Assembly (NCBI GenBank): GCA_947632615.1
Contig: CANRPW010000019.1
Span: forward strand, 1 to 47,748
Direction of reading: 5' to 3'
Source of the DNA: an uncultured Clostridia bacterium
GTDB taxonomy: Bacteria > Bacillota > Clostridia > Lachnospirales > CAG-274
Length of the DNA: 47,748 nt
Within the stretch, counting starts at the first letter, position 1. The number at the start of each line of letters is the position of its first letter. Shown here in pieces: positions 37,401 to 44,769 of this stretch. The notes beneath the pieces were generated by a model that saw only the letters and a list, made by a program, of their open reading frames with translations, did no database searches and was not told the DNA's origin. A program made the position numbers and the translations under genes.

Positions 37401-38791
37401 CTACCAACCTTTCAAACGGAACTCAGCCCAAGGTAAACTACTATCTCTATGACAAAGACGGCGAACTTGTAAGTTCTCTTAAGAACTGCGGAACAGCCAC
37501 CGACTTCACAGCCGAAACAGCGGCAAACTTTGAAGCCAACAGAATAGAATTCCGCCCCAACAGAAACTATAGCAAGGTTAAATTCTACGTCGATAATTTA
37601 AGCTATACAAACCTCACAGACCTTGCCCGGAAGGATGCAGAGGCTATAAGCGAGACCCCTGCCCTTACACTCAGCGGCACAGATAAGCTGCCCGTATACG
37701 GCGCTCACATGACCGACATAAGCTGGATAACCGTAGGCGGCGCCGAGGGCTTGGTAAACAGTGACGGAACCATCAACTACAACAAATTCGGAACGGCAAC
37801 AGTCAAGGTAAAGGCAATCGTAAGCGCAGGTGAAGACCTTAAGGGTCAGGCAGAGTCAGACGTTATCACCTTAAGCCTTACAGGTACGGGCTCAGGAAAT
37901 GTTGAAGAAGCCGACCCAAGCTTTGCCGACACAGATGACTTCTCAGGCTGGAACACACAGCTTAACCAGAGTGCAGTTGTAGATAAGGCAGATAAAACAG
38001 ATATTGCAGGCAACTCCACAACCAAGATAAAGTTAAGCGACAAGGCAGTATTCAAGGTTCTTGACGGCTCTGTAGGCACAGGAAAGGTAACATTCACAGC
38101 CGACTTCTTAAGAGAAACAGCCTCATCCAATACAGCCGGCAGGTCCTTCAGAATTTATCTTGAAAATGCAGAAACGGCAAATGCAGCAGGCTCAGCTACG
38201 GAGGAATTTTCAACAAACAACATTGTTTACCACCTTATGGACGTAGGCGATGAGGTATATTCCGTAATAAGTGATGCCCCGAGTGCAAATACAGCCGTTG
38301 ACACAGACACAGGCTGTAAGGTAAGCAATGACAAGTGGTACAGAGTGGTAGTAGATGTAGACGTTGATGCCAAAACAGCAACAACAAGCATTTATCTCCA
38401 CGGCACAGACGGAACCTATGCCCCCAACGGCACATTCGATAATCCTATTTCAACCACCACAACAAACCTCATTACAAAGACACCTCTGCAAATCAAGCAG
38501 ATAAGACTTGTAAGAACAGCCGCTTCAACGGTATACTTCGACAATGTTTCCCTTGCGGGCAATGAAAATCCACCAACACCACCTACTCCCGGAGATAAAG
38601 AGCTCGGTGATGTAAATGGTGATGGAGATATAAATATGGTAGACGTTTTAACTCTTTCAAAACATGTAGCAGGCTATAGGGATATCACATTCTATGAAGC
38701 TTACGCTGATATAGACGGAAACGGAAGCATTGGTATGCAGGATGTACTTGCTTTAAGCCGAAAGCTCTCAGGTTATAATAAATTAACTTAA
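34403..38791 (+). CDS. Secreted multidomain pectate lyase (PL1-type) with C-terminal dockerin
   Basis: The TTG start follows GGGAG. A signal peptide (about 1-32) is followed by a PL1-type beta-helix lyase (34-430) beginning AFPGAEGGGKFATGGRGG. It has IDHCAFGWANDEQ and the catalytic-region motif HHNLIAHNISRNFRG. A Ca-type segment follows (DTDSDGMPDWWELERGLDP). Residues 465-735 resemble a pectin methylesterase-like beta-helix, but I do not see its usual GxVDFIFG catalytic motif, so this part may be non-catalytic. Ig-like domains (about 755-855 and 1075-1175) alternate with two beta-sandwich domains of carbohydrate-binding type (860-1075, 1175-1385). A Pro-rich linker leads to a dockerin with two Ca loops (DVNGDGDINMVD and DIDGNGSIGMQD). 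It should cleave pectate outside the cell while docked to a cohesin scaffold. Confidence 0.88.
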   Translation: MKKRLISIFLSACMAITAITFIPTAITDVKAAEAIAAFPGAEGGGKFATGGRGGTVYHVTNLNDSGPGSFRDAVSGSNRIVVFDVGGTIELKSDVVIKSNVTVAGQTAPGGHGVTLKNYKVGLGGSNIILRYISSRPGERGTTQDYDALGGSDGSGSIIDHCAFGWANDEQWGLYSNNDMYTTQWSIIGPSNSFSYHSKGIHGFGIMFGKSNTTWHHNLIAHNISRNFRGKVAGTNTAEFVNNVIYNWGYQTAYGTLGHLNYVGNYLKKGAKTTGDRYISISSGSGYENFRFYMTGNKLVDKNDSPVIKEGEEWDKGINYGSSGYTKDSFYSASPFKITNNSQDIAYVNKAESADEAYNSVTSFVGPAIDAASRTEIDAQVINETLTGTGSLTGGRPLAQANSTQKSEIDKYGIAYTTYNYPTTVTKDQAGEKYTDTDSDGMPDWWELERGLDPYSNTKAETNGDYCGQGYTNIEYYINDLTINSFPEGTVTLSPTVGAEVTVDPKGTDSDATGAVVRTTIAKAMAYLEASDSQGTKTLYIKDGTYNDDITVRIDNVTIAPAEGSSSVSVRDLTVNGKNFNTESISYKSITENGDCATFTKCQSPLVRLANSSRSYFTGCTISGADGVIDSQNAQAVFEGCTITSTGVIANISTPRVGAYGVMFKDSSLTGTGIAKSADPFVDACGMAAAYGCTLAISGSRYSGTGMVYVESGCSPADASALSETDFLNRHYGPYNFTKGSYGKSDDGWNPGGWDTQTPQESLKALADSISLPSVVTQNTAVTTSFESDPNVKVVWTSDNADRFSDNTITIGEYGEGSVEIHLTVTLSKAGLTDEVRTFTVTVGSSALNSEGVVSFDEFNTGDKPDYFADSNPTVDTDTVKCGIVDNIDTVKFADHDKFFMIDQSATTGENIHSFAWKFAKDGENVKDSVYEASYDVYISDIATDGYCEAYVRGTSTIGQARFIETGGDYCIMGYQNKTTRSELVTAGSQWYTVKVVVDSTNLSNGTQPKVNYYLYDKDGELVSSLKNCGTATDFTAETAANFEANRIEFRPNRNYSKVKFYVDNLSYTNLTDLARKDAEAISETPALTLSGTDKLPVYGAHMTDISWITVGGAEGLVNSDGTINYNKFGTATVKVKAIVSAGEDLKGQAESDVITLSLTGTGSGNVEEADPSFADTDDFSGWNTQLNQSAVVDKADKTDIAGNSTTKIKLSDKAVFKVLDGSVGTGKVTFTADFLRETASSNTAGRSFRIYLENAETANAAGSATEEFSTNNIVYHLMDVGDEVYSVISDAPSANTAVDTDTGCKVSNDKWYRVVVDVDVDAKTATTSIYLHGTDGTYAPNGTFDNPISTTTTNLITKTPLQIKQIRLVRTAASTVYFDNVSLAGNENPPTPPTPGDKELGDVNGDGDINMVDVLTLSKHVAGYRDITFYEAYADIDGNGSIGMQDVLALSRKLSGYNKLT

Positions 38792-38851
38792 GCTGTATAA
38801 AAAATTGATTTTCCCTTAGGGTCATAGATAGGGAAATATATATTAAATCAC

Positions 38852-38880
38852 AAAGCTCCCCATAAATTGGGGAGCTTTTC
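38852..38880 (+). terminator. Pectate lyase terminator
   Basis: AAAGCTCCCC (38852-38861) pairs with GGGGAGCTTT (38869-38878) across a 7-base loop, followed by TTCTATAAA. It lies 61 bases after the stop. Confidence 0.78.
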
Positions 38881-38950
38881 TATAAATAAAAACGTTGGTT
38901 TTTACCCGCTTTTACTGTAAAATAATAAAGCTAAAAATTTTGCACTAAAA

Positions 38951-38975
38951 AATGCCGGAGGTTATCTCCGGCATT
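38951..38975 (-). terminator. rpsB-tsf terminator
   Basis: A 10-bp stem (38951-38960 with 38966-38975) closes a GTTAT loop. On the minus strand it runs into TTTTTTAG. It is 12 bases after the tsf stop and faces the lyase terminator. Confidence 0.82.
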
Positions 38976-38987
38976 ATATTTGGTATA

Positions 38988-39920
38988 TCAGCCCATAGCC
39001 TTTGCAACTTCTGCTGCAAAGTCTTCGTTTTTCTTTTCGATGCCCTGACCTGTTTCGTAGCGAACAAAATTCTTTATAGAAACATTGCCGCCCTCAGCCT
39101 TAGCTACGCCTTCAAGATACTTGCCAACAGTTACGCTGTCGTCCTTTACGAATTCCTGATCTACAAGGCACATTTCCTTAAATTCCTTATTAAGTCTGCC
39201 CTGGATCATCTTTTCGATGATATTGTCGGGCTTAGAAGCGTTCTTAGGATCGCTCTTGGCCTGGTCGATAAGTATAGCCTTTTCCTTTTCGATGAAGTCT
39301 GCTGAAATAGCATTTCTGTCAACAAATCTTGGGCTCATTGCTGCAATCTGCATGCAGATGTTCTTACCTGCTTCAACAACGGCATCAGTCTTAACGTCTG
39401 ATGTGAGTTCAAGCATAACAGCAACCTTGCCGCCGCCATGTATATAGCTTACATAAAGGCTTGAGCCGTCGCTGACCATCTTTTCAAAACGTCTGATGGA
39501 AAGGTTTTCGCCGATTGTAGCAACCTGCTCAATGTGAGCTTCCTTAACTGTCTTTGAAGGATCTTCATTCCACTTTTCTTCCAAAAGCTCCTCAACTGTT
39601 GTTGCCTTTGAAGCAGCTATCTGCTTAGCAACAGCGAGTACATAATTTCTGAACTTTTCGTTTTTAGCAACGAAGTCTGTCTCTGAGTTTACCTCAACAA
39701 CAACAGCAACCTTGCCGTCCTCTGAAATGTATGGGAAGCTAAGTCCCTCGGCAGCAATACGTCCTGCCTTCTTTTCAGCGGTAGCAGCGCCCTTCTTACG
39801 AAGAATGTCAAAAGCAGCATCCATATCGCCGTTTGCTTCAACAAGCGCTTCCTTACATGCGCTCATACCTGCGCCGGAAAGTCCTCTTAATTCCTTTATC
39901 ATAGCAGCTGTAACAGCCAT
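38988..39920 (-). CDS. tsf: Elongation factor Ts
   Basis: EF-Ts releases GDP from EF-Tu. The start MAVTAAMIKELRGLSGAGM and the cofactor-contact motif EVNSETDFVAKNEKF are diagnostic, followed by the dimerisation and C-terminal segments. The start at 39920 has GGAGG with an 8-base spacer. Three more upstream residues in frame have no site of their own. The length is 310 residues. It follows rpsB by 27 bases in the usual two-gene operon. Confidence 0.97.
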   Translation of the reverse strand: MAVTAAMIKELRGLSGAGMSACKEALVEANGDMDAAFDILRKKGAATAEKKAGRIAAEGLSFPYISEDGKVAVVVEVNSETDFVAKNEKFRNYVLAVAKQIAASKATTVEELLEEKWNEDPSKTVKEAHIEQVATIGENLSIRRFEKMVSDGSSLYVSYIHGGGKVAVMLELTSDVKTDAVVEAGKNICMQIAAMSPRFVDRNAISADFIEKEKAILIDQAKSDPKNASKPDNIIEKMIQGRLNKEFKEMCLVDQEFVKDDSVTVGKYLEGVAKAEGGNVSIKNFVRYETGQGIEKKNEDFAAEVAKAMG

Positions 39921-39947
39921 TTTACACAACCTCCGTTTATATATAAA

Positions 39948-40694
39948 TTATTCTTCTGTAGTTTCTTCCGCAGCCTCTGCAGCCTCTGTAGGCTCTGAAG
40001 CATCGTTTGATACGCCCTGGCGTGATTCGATAACAGCATCAGCCATTCTTGAAGCAATAAGCTTTACGGCACGGATAGCATCATCGTTTCCCGGGATAAC
40101 ATAATCAACCTCTTCAGGGTCGCAGTTTGTATCAACTATAGCAACGATAGGAATATCAAGATTGTGAGCCTCAGCTACTGCAAGGTGCTCTTTTCTTGGG
40201 TCTACGATGAAAATAACGTCGGGCACTCTCTTCATTTCCTTAATGCCGCCGATGTTTCTTTCGAGCTTTTCCTTTTCGTGCATAAGCTTAGCAACTTCCT
40301 TCTTAGGAAGAGCATCCATTGTTCCGTCCTCGATCATAGTGTCGAGTTCCTTAAGTCTTTTAATTCTTGTCTTTGTAGTGTTGAAGTTTGTAAGAAGTCC
40401 GCCGGGCCATCTTTCGTTTACATAGTTCATACCGCAGCGTACAGCCTCTTCTTTAATAGAATCCTGAGCCTGCTTCTTAGTACCTACAAAAAGTAATTCT
40501 CCGCCGTCCTTTGTAAGGTCAGCAACTGCGCTGTAAGCATCCTCAACCATCTTCACTGTCTTCTGAAGGTCGATAATGTAGATGCCGTTTCTTTCAGCAA
40601 AGATATACTCTGCCATCTTAGGGTTCCAGCGTCTTGTCTGATGACCAAAGTGTACACCGGCTTCAAGAAGCTGTTTCATTGTAATAACACTCAT
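39948..40694 (-). CDS. rpsB: 30S ribosomal protein S2
   Basis: S2 binds late to the small subunit near the S1 site. The N-terminus [20 protein letters not shown] and the segments [20 protein letters not shown] and [21 protein letters not shown] are characteristic. A short acidic Ala/Glu/Thr tail (about 228-248) is added at the C-terminus. The start has AGGAGG with a good spacer, and the gene is first in rpsB-tsf. Confidence 0.98.
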   Translation of the reverse strand: MSVITMKQLLEAGVHFGHQTRRWNPKMAEYIFAERNGIYIIDLQKTVKMVEDAYSAVADLTKDGGELLFVGTKKQAQDSIKEEAVRCGMNYVNERWPGGLLTNFNTTKTRIKRLKELDTMIEDGTMDALPKKEVAKLMHEKEKLERNIGGIKEMKRVPDVIFIVDPRKEHLAVAEAHNLDIPIVAIVDTNCDPEEVDYVIPGNDDAIRAVKLIASRMADAVIESRQGVSNDASEPTEAAEAAEETTEE

Positions 40695-40808
40695 TTTAAA
40701 ATCCTCCTTTAGTTATTCCCTCCATAACCTCCTACGGCAACCCCTGTAGGGCACTGCGCCGCAAGCCTCAGTTATGTGTGTAATAAGTGTTCGGCTACAA
40801 AAGCGCCG
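40695..40808 (-). promoter_or_regulatory. Structured rpsB leader
   Basis: The 113-nt leader contains CGGCGCTTTTGTAGCCG-type pairing near its 5' end and CCTAC/GTAGG arms around CCCC/GGGG-like pairs just before the ribosome site. Ribosomal-protein operons often carry leaders bound by their own product, and S2 autoregulation is known in other bacteria. This leader was not matched to a named family. Confidence 0.4.
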
Positions 40809-40814
40809 TCTATT

Positions 40815-40843
40815 ACTATATCACATATTTTATTAACTTACAA
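40815..40843 (-). promoter_or_regulatory. rpsB-tsf promoter
   Basis: On the minus strand TTGTAA (40843-40838) and TATAGT (40820-40815) are 17 bases apart. Confidence 0.68.
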
Positions 40844-40893
40844 GCCTTTTTTTGAATTTTTTTCAATATTTTATGCTGTTTTTTTGCAAAATA

Positions 40894-40930
40894 AAACTGC
40901 CTTCACATTCATTAAAAGCGAAAGCAGTTT
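40894..40930 (-). terminator. Lipoprotein gene terminator
   Basis: An 11-position stem with one mismatch (40894-40904 with 40920-40930) begins just after the stop codon. On the minus strand it runs into TTTTATTTTGC. Confidence 0.6.
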
Positions 40931-40936
40931 GAGTCG

Positions 40937-41488
40937 TTATTGATTTACAACAAGAGAGTCGATAGCCTTTGTTACTTCATCAAGAATATTCTGATCATCT
41001 ACCGAAACCTGACCTGCAATTATATAGCCTGTTGTTTCGTTTGCTTCTGTCTTAGTAACAATATATCCTTTAGAGCTGTCTTCATCAGTATAGCCTATAG
41101 AATAATAATTGCTCTTTGTTCCGTCATCGCTAAGATCTCCCTCAAAGTTTAATATCTCATAATCAAGAGATTCTCCGAAAGAAGCTTCAAGCTCTTCCTG
41201 AGTTGTTGGGATAGTGTCATAGCTAAGATTTCCCGATTCTGCGCTCAGGTTGTAATAAAGAATAAGAGCATCATTATCTGTGTCATTCTCGCCGCCATCT
41301 GCTTTAGGAAGTGAAAAAATATACATACCGCTTGAAGCATCCTCTGTATATACCTCCCACTTATCATTTGGGAGCTCTATAGAAAAGCTTCCGTCGCTTG
41401 CAGTATAGTTTTTGCTTCCGCTTCCGCAGCCTGTAAGAGTAGTTACGGCTACAAGTGCTGAAATAAATAACATAAATTTTTTCTTCAT
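40937..41488 (-). CDS. Small secreted lipoprotein of unknown function
   Basis: The N-terminus MKKKFMLFISALVAVTTLTGCGSG is a lipoprotein signal peptide with the lipobox LTGC; Cys21 would be lipid-modified and anchor the protein outside the membrane. The mature part (about 160 residues) starts YTASDGSFSIELPNDKWEVY, a pattern seen in PsbP-like or DUF1795-like small lipoproteins that bind unknown ligands. The assignment to those is tentative. The gene has its own promoter and terminator and is separated from rpsB. Confidence 0.82.
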   Translation of the reverse strand: MKKKFMLFISALVAVTTLTGCGSGSKNYTASDGSFSIELPNDKWEVYTEDASSGMYIFSLPKADGGENDTDNDALILYYNLSAESGNLSYDTIPTTQEELEASFGESLDYEILNFEGDLSDDGTKSNYYSIGYTDEDSSKGYIVTKTEANETTGYIIAGQVSVDDQNILDEVTKAIDSLVVNQ

Positions 41489-41522
41489 TGGTTCTCCTCC
41501 TTAAAATAACACCACTCATAAT

Positions 41523-41551
41523 ATTTTACTCAAAAAAATATGCTTTGTCAA
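41523..41551 (-). promoter_or_regulatory. Lipoprotein gene promoter
   Basis: On the minus strand TTGACA (41551-41546) and TAAAAT (41528-41523) have a 17-base spacer. The long reading frame upstream (to 41830) runs into this promoter, so its last 50 codons are not real coding sequence. Confidence 0.78.
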
Positions 41552-41659
41552 GGGATTTTCTGCCAAATAAAAAAAGTGTTTAAAAATTTGTTTTTTTAGG
41601 GCTTTATATATATGTAATATAACATCACTTATGCGACATCTTATAAATACAGACAGATC

Positions 41660-41868
41660 GGTTATTGGGTCGCCTTTAGACTGCAAGTAAGAGGCAGTAA
41701 AGGGCACACCGGCAGCTGAAGCCGGGTAAATGCCAAGCCCATGATCTACATAATATGAGTCAAACCCCGCAGCCTTTATCTCGGCAGGGTCGGAATTCTG
41801 AGAAAGCTGCATAACAATAGAGCCTATCATTTCAAGATGTGCAAGCTCGTTAGCCCCATAAGGTTATC
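41660..41868 (-). pseudogene. Internal fragment of a manganese catalase / CotJC gene
   Basis: About 67 codons translate to GANELAHLEMIGSIVMQL, then AAGFDSYYVDHG and AAGVPFTASYLQSKGDPITDL. This matches the middle of the manganese catalase/CotJC family, including the ELAHLEM metal-ligand segment. Homology stops abruptly on both sides: a TAA lies four codons upstream of GANEL, and after DPITDL the frame continues as unrelated AT-rich sequence through the lipoprotein promoter. It is a relic, not a working gene. Its right edge is where the accessory block starts, so it may mark a deletion or integration junction. Confidence 0.82.
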
Positions 41869-41898
41869 AATGATAATACTAAATCTCCGCCCAAAAAC

Positions 41899-42123
41899 TT
41901 ACAAGCTATTGACTATATCCTTAACTATGTTAAACCTGCTTCTCATCCCTACTTCCACATATGCTGCCTTTTTATTATCCACAATAACTCTAACAGCCTT
42001 TAGGTCTGTACCCGAATAAATAGGTCTGAGCTGCACTCCAAGGTTCAAACGGCTTAGGAAGTGTCCCAGCTCTCTGATCATTTCAGAACGATCTATTTCT
42101 GTAAAATCTGCAAATGCTTTCAT
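41899..42123 (-). CDS. Hypothetical small protein of accessory region
   Basis: This 74-residue protein begins MKAFADFTEIDRSEMIRELG and ends RFNIVKDIVNSL. It is preceded by GGAGG with a normal spacer. I recognise no family. It is the last complete gene of the minus-strand accessory block, 12 bases after its neighbour, and probably cotranscribed with it. Confidence 0.68.
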   Translation of the reverse strand: MKAFADFTEIDRSEMIRELGHFLSRLNLGVQLRPIYSGTDLKAVRVIVDNKKAAYVEVGMRSRFNIVKDIVNSL

Positions 42124-42135
42124 TTTTTTCCTCCA

Positions 42136-42405
42136 CTATGCTTCCCAAAACTTAAACAGTTCATTTAAAGCTTCATCTACTGTTGGCTTAATCTTTGATG
42201 GCCCTACTCCGTCTATTTTTGTTTCACGTTCAATGATTTCATCAATATACGACTGTGCGTTTTTATGCTGCCAAGATAAAGGCTCGTTTCCTTTTGACAA
42301 ATTTTCCTCAACTGTGTATGTATGTTCTCTGTACTCATATTCAAGTATTACGGTAGTAACTCCATAATAGTTATAGTAATGCTTGCGTATAAATTTAGCT
42401 TTCAT
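42136..42405 (-). CDS. Hypothetical protein of accessory region
   Basis: The 89-residue protein starts MKAKFIRKHYYNYYGVTTVI and is rich in Tyr, Lys and Glu. No domain is recognised. Its ATG overlaps the stop of the 53-codon gene upstream (ATGA), which supports both as real and coupled. Confidence 0.7.
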   Translation of the reverse strand: MKAKFIRKHYYNYYGVTTVILEYEYREHTYTVEENLSKGNEPLSWQHKNAQSYIDEIIERETKIDGVGPSKIKPTVDEALNELFKFWEA

Positions 42406-42563
42406 AACTCATCATCCTTAATAATTCTGTCGCAGTCTTCCATATAACCGAAGTTATGCGCTAATATGTTACAAGCGTAGTTTATAGCTTCAACCTGCTG
42501 CCTGTAAAGACTGTTTTCGTCCTTAACTCTGATAAGTAATTCAATTACTTCTCCTATCGTCAT
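42402..42563 (-). CDS. Hypothetical 53-residue protein
   Basis: The frame reads MTIGEVIELLIRVKDENSLY, then RQQVEAINYACNILAHNFGY, then MEDCDRIIKDDEL. It has GGAGG with a 9-base spacer, shares one base with the upstream stop (TAATG) and overlaps the downstream start (ATGA). Helical heptads suggest a small coiled-coil protein. The function is unknown. Confidence 0.72.
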   Translation of the reverse strand: MTIGEVIELLIRVKDENSLYRQQVEAINYACNILAHNFGYMEDCDRIIKDDEL

Positions 42564-42901
42564 TATAATAAGCCTCCTTCCGTCGCCTTTACTATAGGCA
42601 TATTAATTCCACGCTTTGATGTTTCCCCTCTAAAACAGTCCCCGCAATACTGCCAGATGCAGTTAGGATATTTGCCAGCAACACGCTTGAACGTGTCGTA
42701 TGTAGCTCTCAACTTGCCTGTGTCAGGGTCTTGTCTATGGGTGTACGGTTCTCCGATCTGCGAGCAACTCATGCTCATACAAGCGGGAGGCAGTAATTCC
42801 ATAAAGTAATCGACAACCTCCTGATTGACATAATCACCGACTTTGACCTTTTCAAAGCTGAATGTCTCCTGTGTGTAAACCTTTTTTCCGTTATACATCA
42901 T
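42563..42901 (-). CDS. Hypothetical Cys-containing protein of accessory region
   Basis: This 112-residue protein contains PPACMSMSCSQIGEPYTHR and WQYCGDCFRGET. The CxxxxC and CxxC pairs could bind a metal, but no family is recognised. It begins 2 bases after the preceding gene's stop and overlaps the next start by one base. Confidence 0.7.
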   Translation of the reverse strand: MMYNGKKVYTQETFSFEKVKVGDYVNQEVVDYFMELLPPACMSMSCSQIGEPYTHRQDPDTGKLRATYDTFKRVAGKYPNCIWQYCGDCFRGETSKRGINMPIVKATEGGLL

Positions 42902-42903
42902 TT

Positions 42904-43824
42904 TTACACATCCTCCATTTCTTTCAGCTTCTCGACAACTCTTTCAAGCGCCCATTTCCCGTTAGATGTAAGCTGCCTCTGCCATGCTCCCTGTGAGGGC
43001 GCCCACTTAAATCCATTGCTTTTAAGCAGTGTACGGACATCTGCCTCCGGCTTCCCGTTGAATATAATTTGATAGCGCATGGCCTCCGTATTCTCGACCA
43101 CCTTAAAGGTCTTGTATTCATGCTCGGAGCTGCCTATATCTTTGACTGCCTTTAAGCTCTTGAGACGCTCCTCTACCCTGTGGATATTAGCATTATTGTT
43201 CGACAGCTCGTAATCCGGATAGCCTAGCCTTCCGCAATAGTCAGGCGTACGGAGTGCGTGTATATTCTTCTCACTAAATCCCATTTCATAAAGAAGCTCG
43301 TCACCTGCTTTGGTATCTTTAAGCCTAACGGCTTTGTTAGCAGCTTTCATAAGTTCCTGTTTTTCTTTAAGATCTTCAAGCTTGTCCTCCAGCTTTTCAA
43401 TAGCTCTCTCGTCGTTGGACTTTATAATCTCCCTGCAGTACAAAATGTTCTCAATTTTTGTGAGAATACCCTGCACATGTTCGTAAAACTTATGGTTTCT
43501 TTCCCATGCGGCTACCTGCTTCTCTTTCTTTCTGACAGGAAAGTTACTGCTACCGCTTATAAGTACTGAGGGGCACATCATTCCTATTCTGCTCTCTTTG
43601 TTGTAGTATTCCGCCAATTTCTTGGAATACCTCTCTGCGAGCCTGTATGCCCTTTCTGCCTCCTGTGGCTTTTTCTCTGATACCCTGTCCGCAATGTCGT
43701 ATGCCTTATCCACAGCGGAGCGGTATTCTGCCGTAGTGCTTCCCTCCGAGTAGTCCCTCATTGACGTCATATCGTGCGCCGACCTTGCGATGCTCTCGTT
43801 GATATAGAAATACTTTCTTTCCAT
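42904..43824 (-). CDS. Conserved mobile-element protein (306 aa)
   Basis: The N-terminal half holds helical repeats (AVDKAYDIADRVSEKKPQEA) and the segment CPSVLISGSSNFPVRKKEKQ, a type I know from proteins of Firmicutes phages and integrative elements. A coiled coil (about 135-175) follows. The C-terminal segment LLKSNGFKWAPSQGAWQRQL recurs in the same mobile-element family, where it ends larger polyvalent proteins. No enzymatic motif is visible. The start has AGGAGG. It could be an anti-host or DNA-transfer accessory factor, but that is not shown. Confidence 0.78.
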   Translation of the reverse strand: MERKYFYINESIARSAHDMTSMRDYSEGSTTAEYRSAVDKAYDIADRVSEKKPQEAERAYRLAERYSKKLAEYYNKESRIGMMCPSVLISGSSNFPVRKKEKQVAAWERNHKFYEHVQGILTKIENILYCREIIKSNDERAIEKLEDKLEDLKEKQELMKAANKAVRLKDTKAGDELLYEMGFSEKNIHALRTPDYCGRLGYPDYELSNNNANIHRVEERLKSLKAVKDIGSSEHEYKTFKVVENTEAMRYQIIFNGKPEADVRTLLKSNGFKWAPSQGAWQRQLTSNGKWALERVVEKLKEMEDV

Positions 43825-43837
43825 CGTTCCACACCTC

Positions 43838-44065
43838 CTAAATTTCCTCTATGGCAGATTCTGCATCCTCAAGATAACCGAATGCTTCATCAATCATTTC
43901 GATATAGCCCTGCATTTCCTCTCCACGCTCCCCGTACTGAAAATTCTCAGGTAGGTTTTCATACGCGTCCTGCTCCTCGTCTTTCTTCACCTCTTCGAGG
44001 ATATCTTTCGCCTTTCCGATTGCCTCAAAAGCCTGCTCTAACTTCTTTCTGCGCTGTTTATTCAT
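43838..44065 (-). CDS. Small coiled-coil protein of mobile-element type
   Basis: Starting at the ATG with AAGGAGG (44065), this 75-residue acidic, helical protein reads MNKQRRKKLEQAFEAIGKAK and later ENFQYGERGEEMQGYIEMID. Similar short acidic helical proteins are common in Firmicutes phages and ICEs, with no established function. The longer frame to 44122 has no ribosome site. It lies 13 bases upstream of the 306-residue gene. Confidence 0.76.
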   Translation of the reverse strand: MNKQRRKKLEQAFEAIGKAKDILEEVKKDEEQDAYENLPENFQYGERGEEMQGYIEMIDEAFGYLEDAESAIEEI

Positions 44066-44079
44066 TGCTTCCTCCTTAT

Positions 44080-44405
44080 AAAAATGATGATTATAAAATG
44101 CGCTTGGGTATGTATTTATCAAGCGGTCTCACACGTTCCGCCGGAGCTTTACTGTCGGGAGCTGCCTTGCCTTATCGGGTTTCGCATTAAAGCCCGAAAA
44201 CCTGTTGACCGTCAAAGGGATTTTTAAGGCGTTGTTTCCACATGAACCGCCTCCGGCTTTCGCATTAAAAACCGGCGAAACCTGTCAGCCAATACCAAAC
44301 GCATTGAGGGCTCACCTGCCTCGTCAGGTGCGGTAGGTAATTTCCGCACGACCCCTTTCGGGGTTTCGGCTTATGCCTTTATAAAATCCAACCTATGGCT
44401 ATGCT
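44080..44405 (-). ncRNA. Hairpin-dense non-coding region (candidate structured RNA or oriT-like site)
   Basis: About 330 bases hold no credible frame but many stems. On the minus strand these include ACCCC-GAAA-GGGGT (44364-44351), GTGCGG/CCGCAC, CACCTG/CAGGTG, and two stem-loops with the same TTTAATGCGAAA apex. The apex copies are CGGG/CCCG at about 44196-44176 and CCGG/CCGG at about 44275-44253. A third AATGCG occurs near 44304. Read on the plus strand, the two apices belong to direct repeats (44176-44210 and 44253-44290) ending AAACCTGT. It could be a small RNA, a long structured 5' leader or a transfer origin. No named RNA family was recognised. Confidence 0.5.
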
Positions 44406-44409
44406 GCTT

Positions 44410-44757
44410 CTAAATCCTGTTACCGCGACCGTCCAGCGTGTAACCTGCTGCCAAGTCGTTGTAAATTTCTATAATACGGGTCTTGCCTGCATGGATATAT
44501 ACAGTGTTGGGATCCCTTTCATCTGCGTGGTACTTGTCTCTGACCTGGGTACCTGTCCAGTCGTAAGCTCTGCGGTTACTTGTCTCAATTGAGTGGTTGC
44601 TTACACGGTAATTAATACCGTTCAGGGTGAAATAGTAGCTGTCGTTTAAAGCACTTGCATGTATACCGTTTTCGCTGCAAAATGCTTCTATCTCGTTCAT
44701 TTTTTCGGCGAACGCTCTCTTAGCCGATTTTGATGACTTCCAATTTCTTCTATACAT
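44410..44757 (-). CDS. Hypothetical protein of accessory region
   Basis: The 115-residue basic protein begins MYRRNWKSSKSAKRAFAEKM and has a later beta-rich part SYYFTLNGINYRVSNHSIET and a WTGTQVRDKYH segment. It resembles short conserved proteins of Firmicutes mobile elements, but no function is known to me. A purine-rich ribosome site precedes it, 12 bases from the gene upstream. Confidence 0.74.
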   Translation of the reverse strand: MYRRNWKSSKSAKRAFAEKMNEIEAFCSENGIHASALNDSYYFTLNGINYRVSNHSIETSNRRAYDWTGTQVRDKYHADERDPNTVYIHAGKTRIIEIYNDLAAGYTLDGRGNRI

Positions 44758-44769
44758 CTTTATACCTCC

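Noticed and set aside
41516..41660. C-terminal half of the 104-codon frame containing the catalase fragment
   Set aside because: The sequence after DPITDL is not catalase-like and covers the -35 and -10 of the lipoprotein gene promoter, so it is not coding.
43774..44190. Plus-strand 138-codon frame over the 5' end of the accessory gene and the non-coding region
   Set aside because: It has no ribosome site, is antisense to two supported genes and crosses the hairpin-dense region. The composition is not protein-like.
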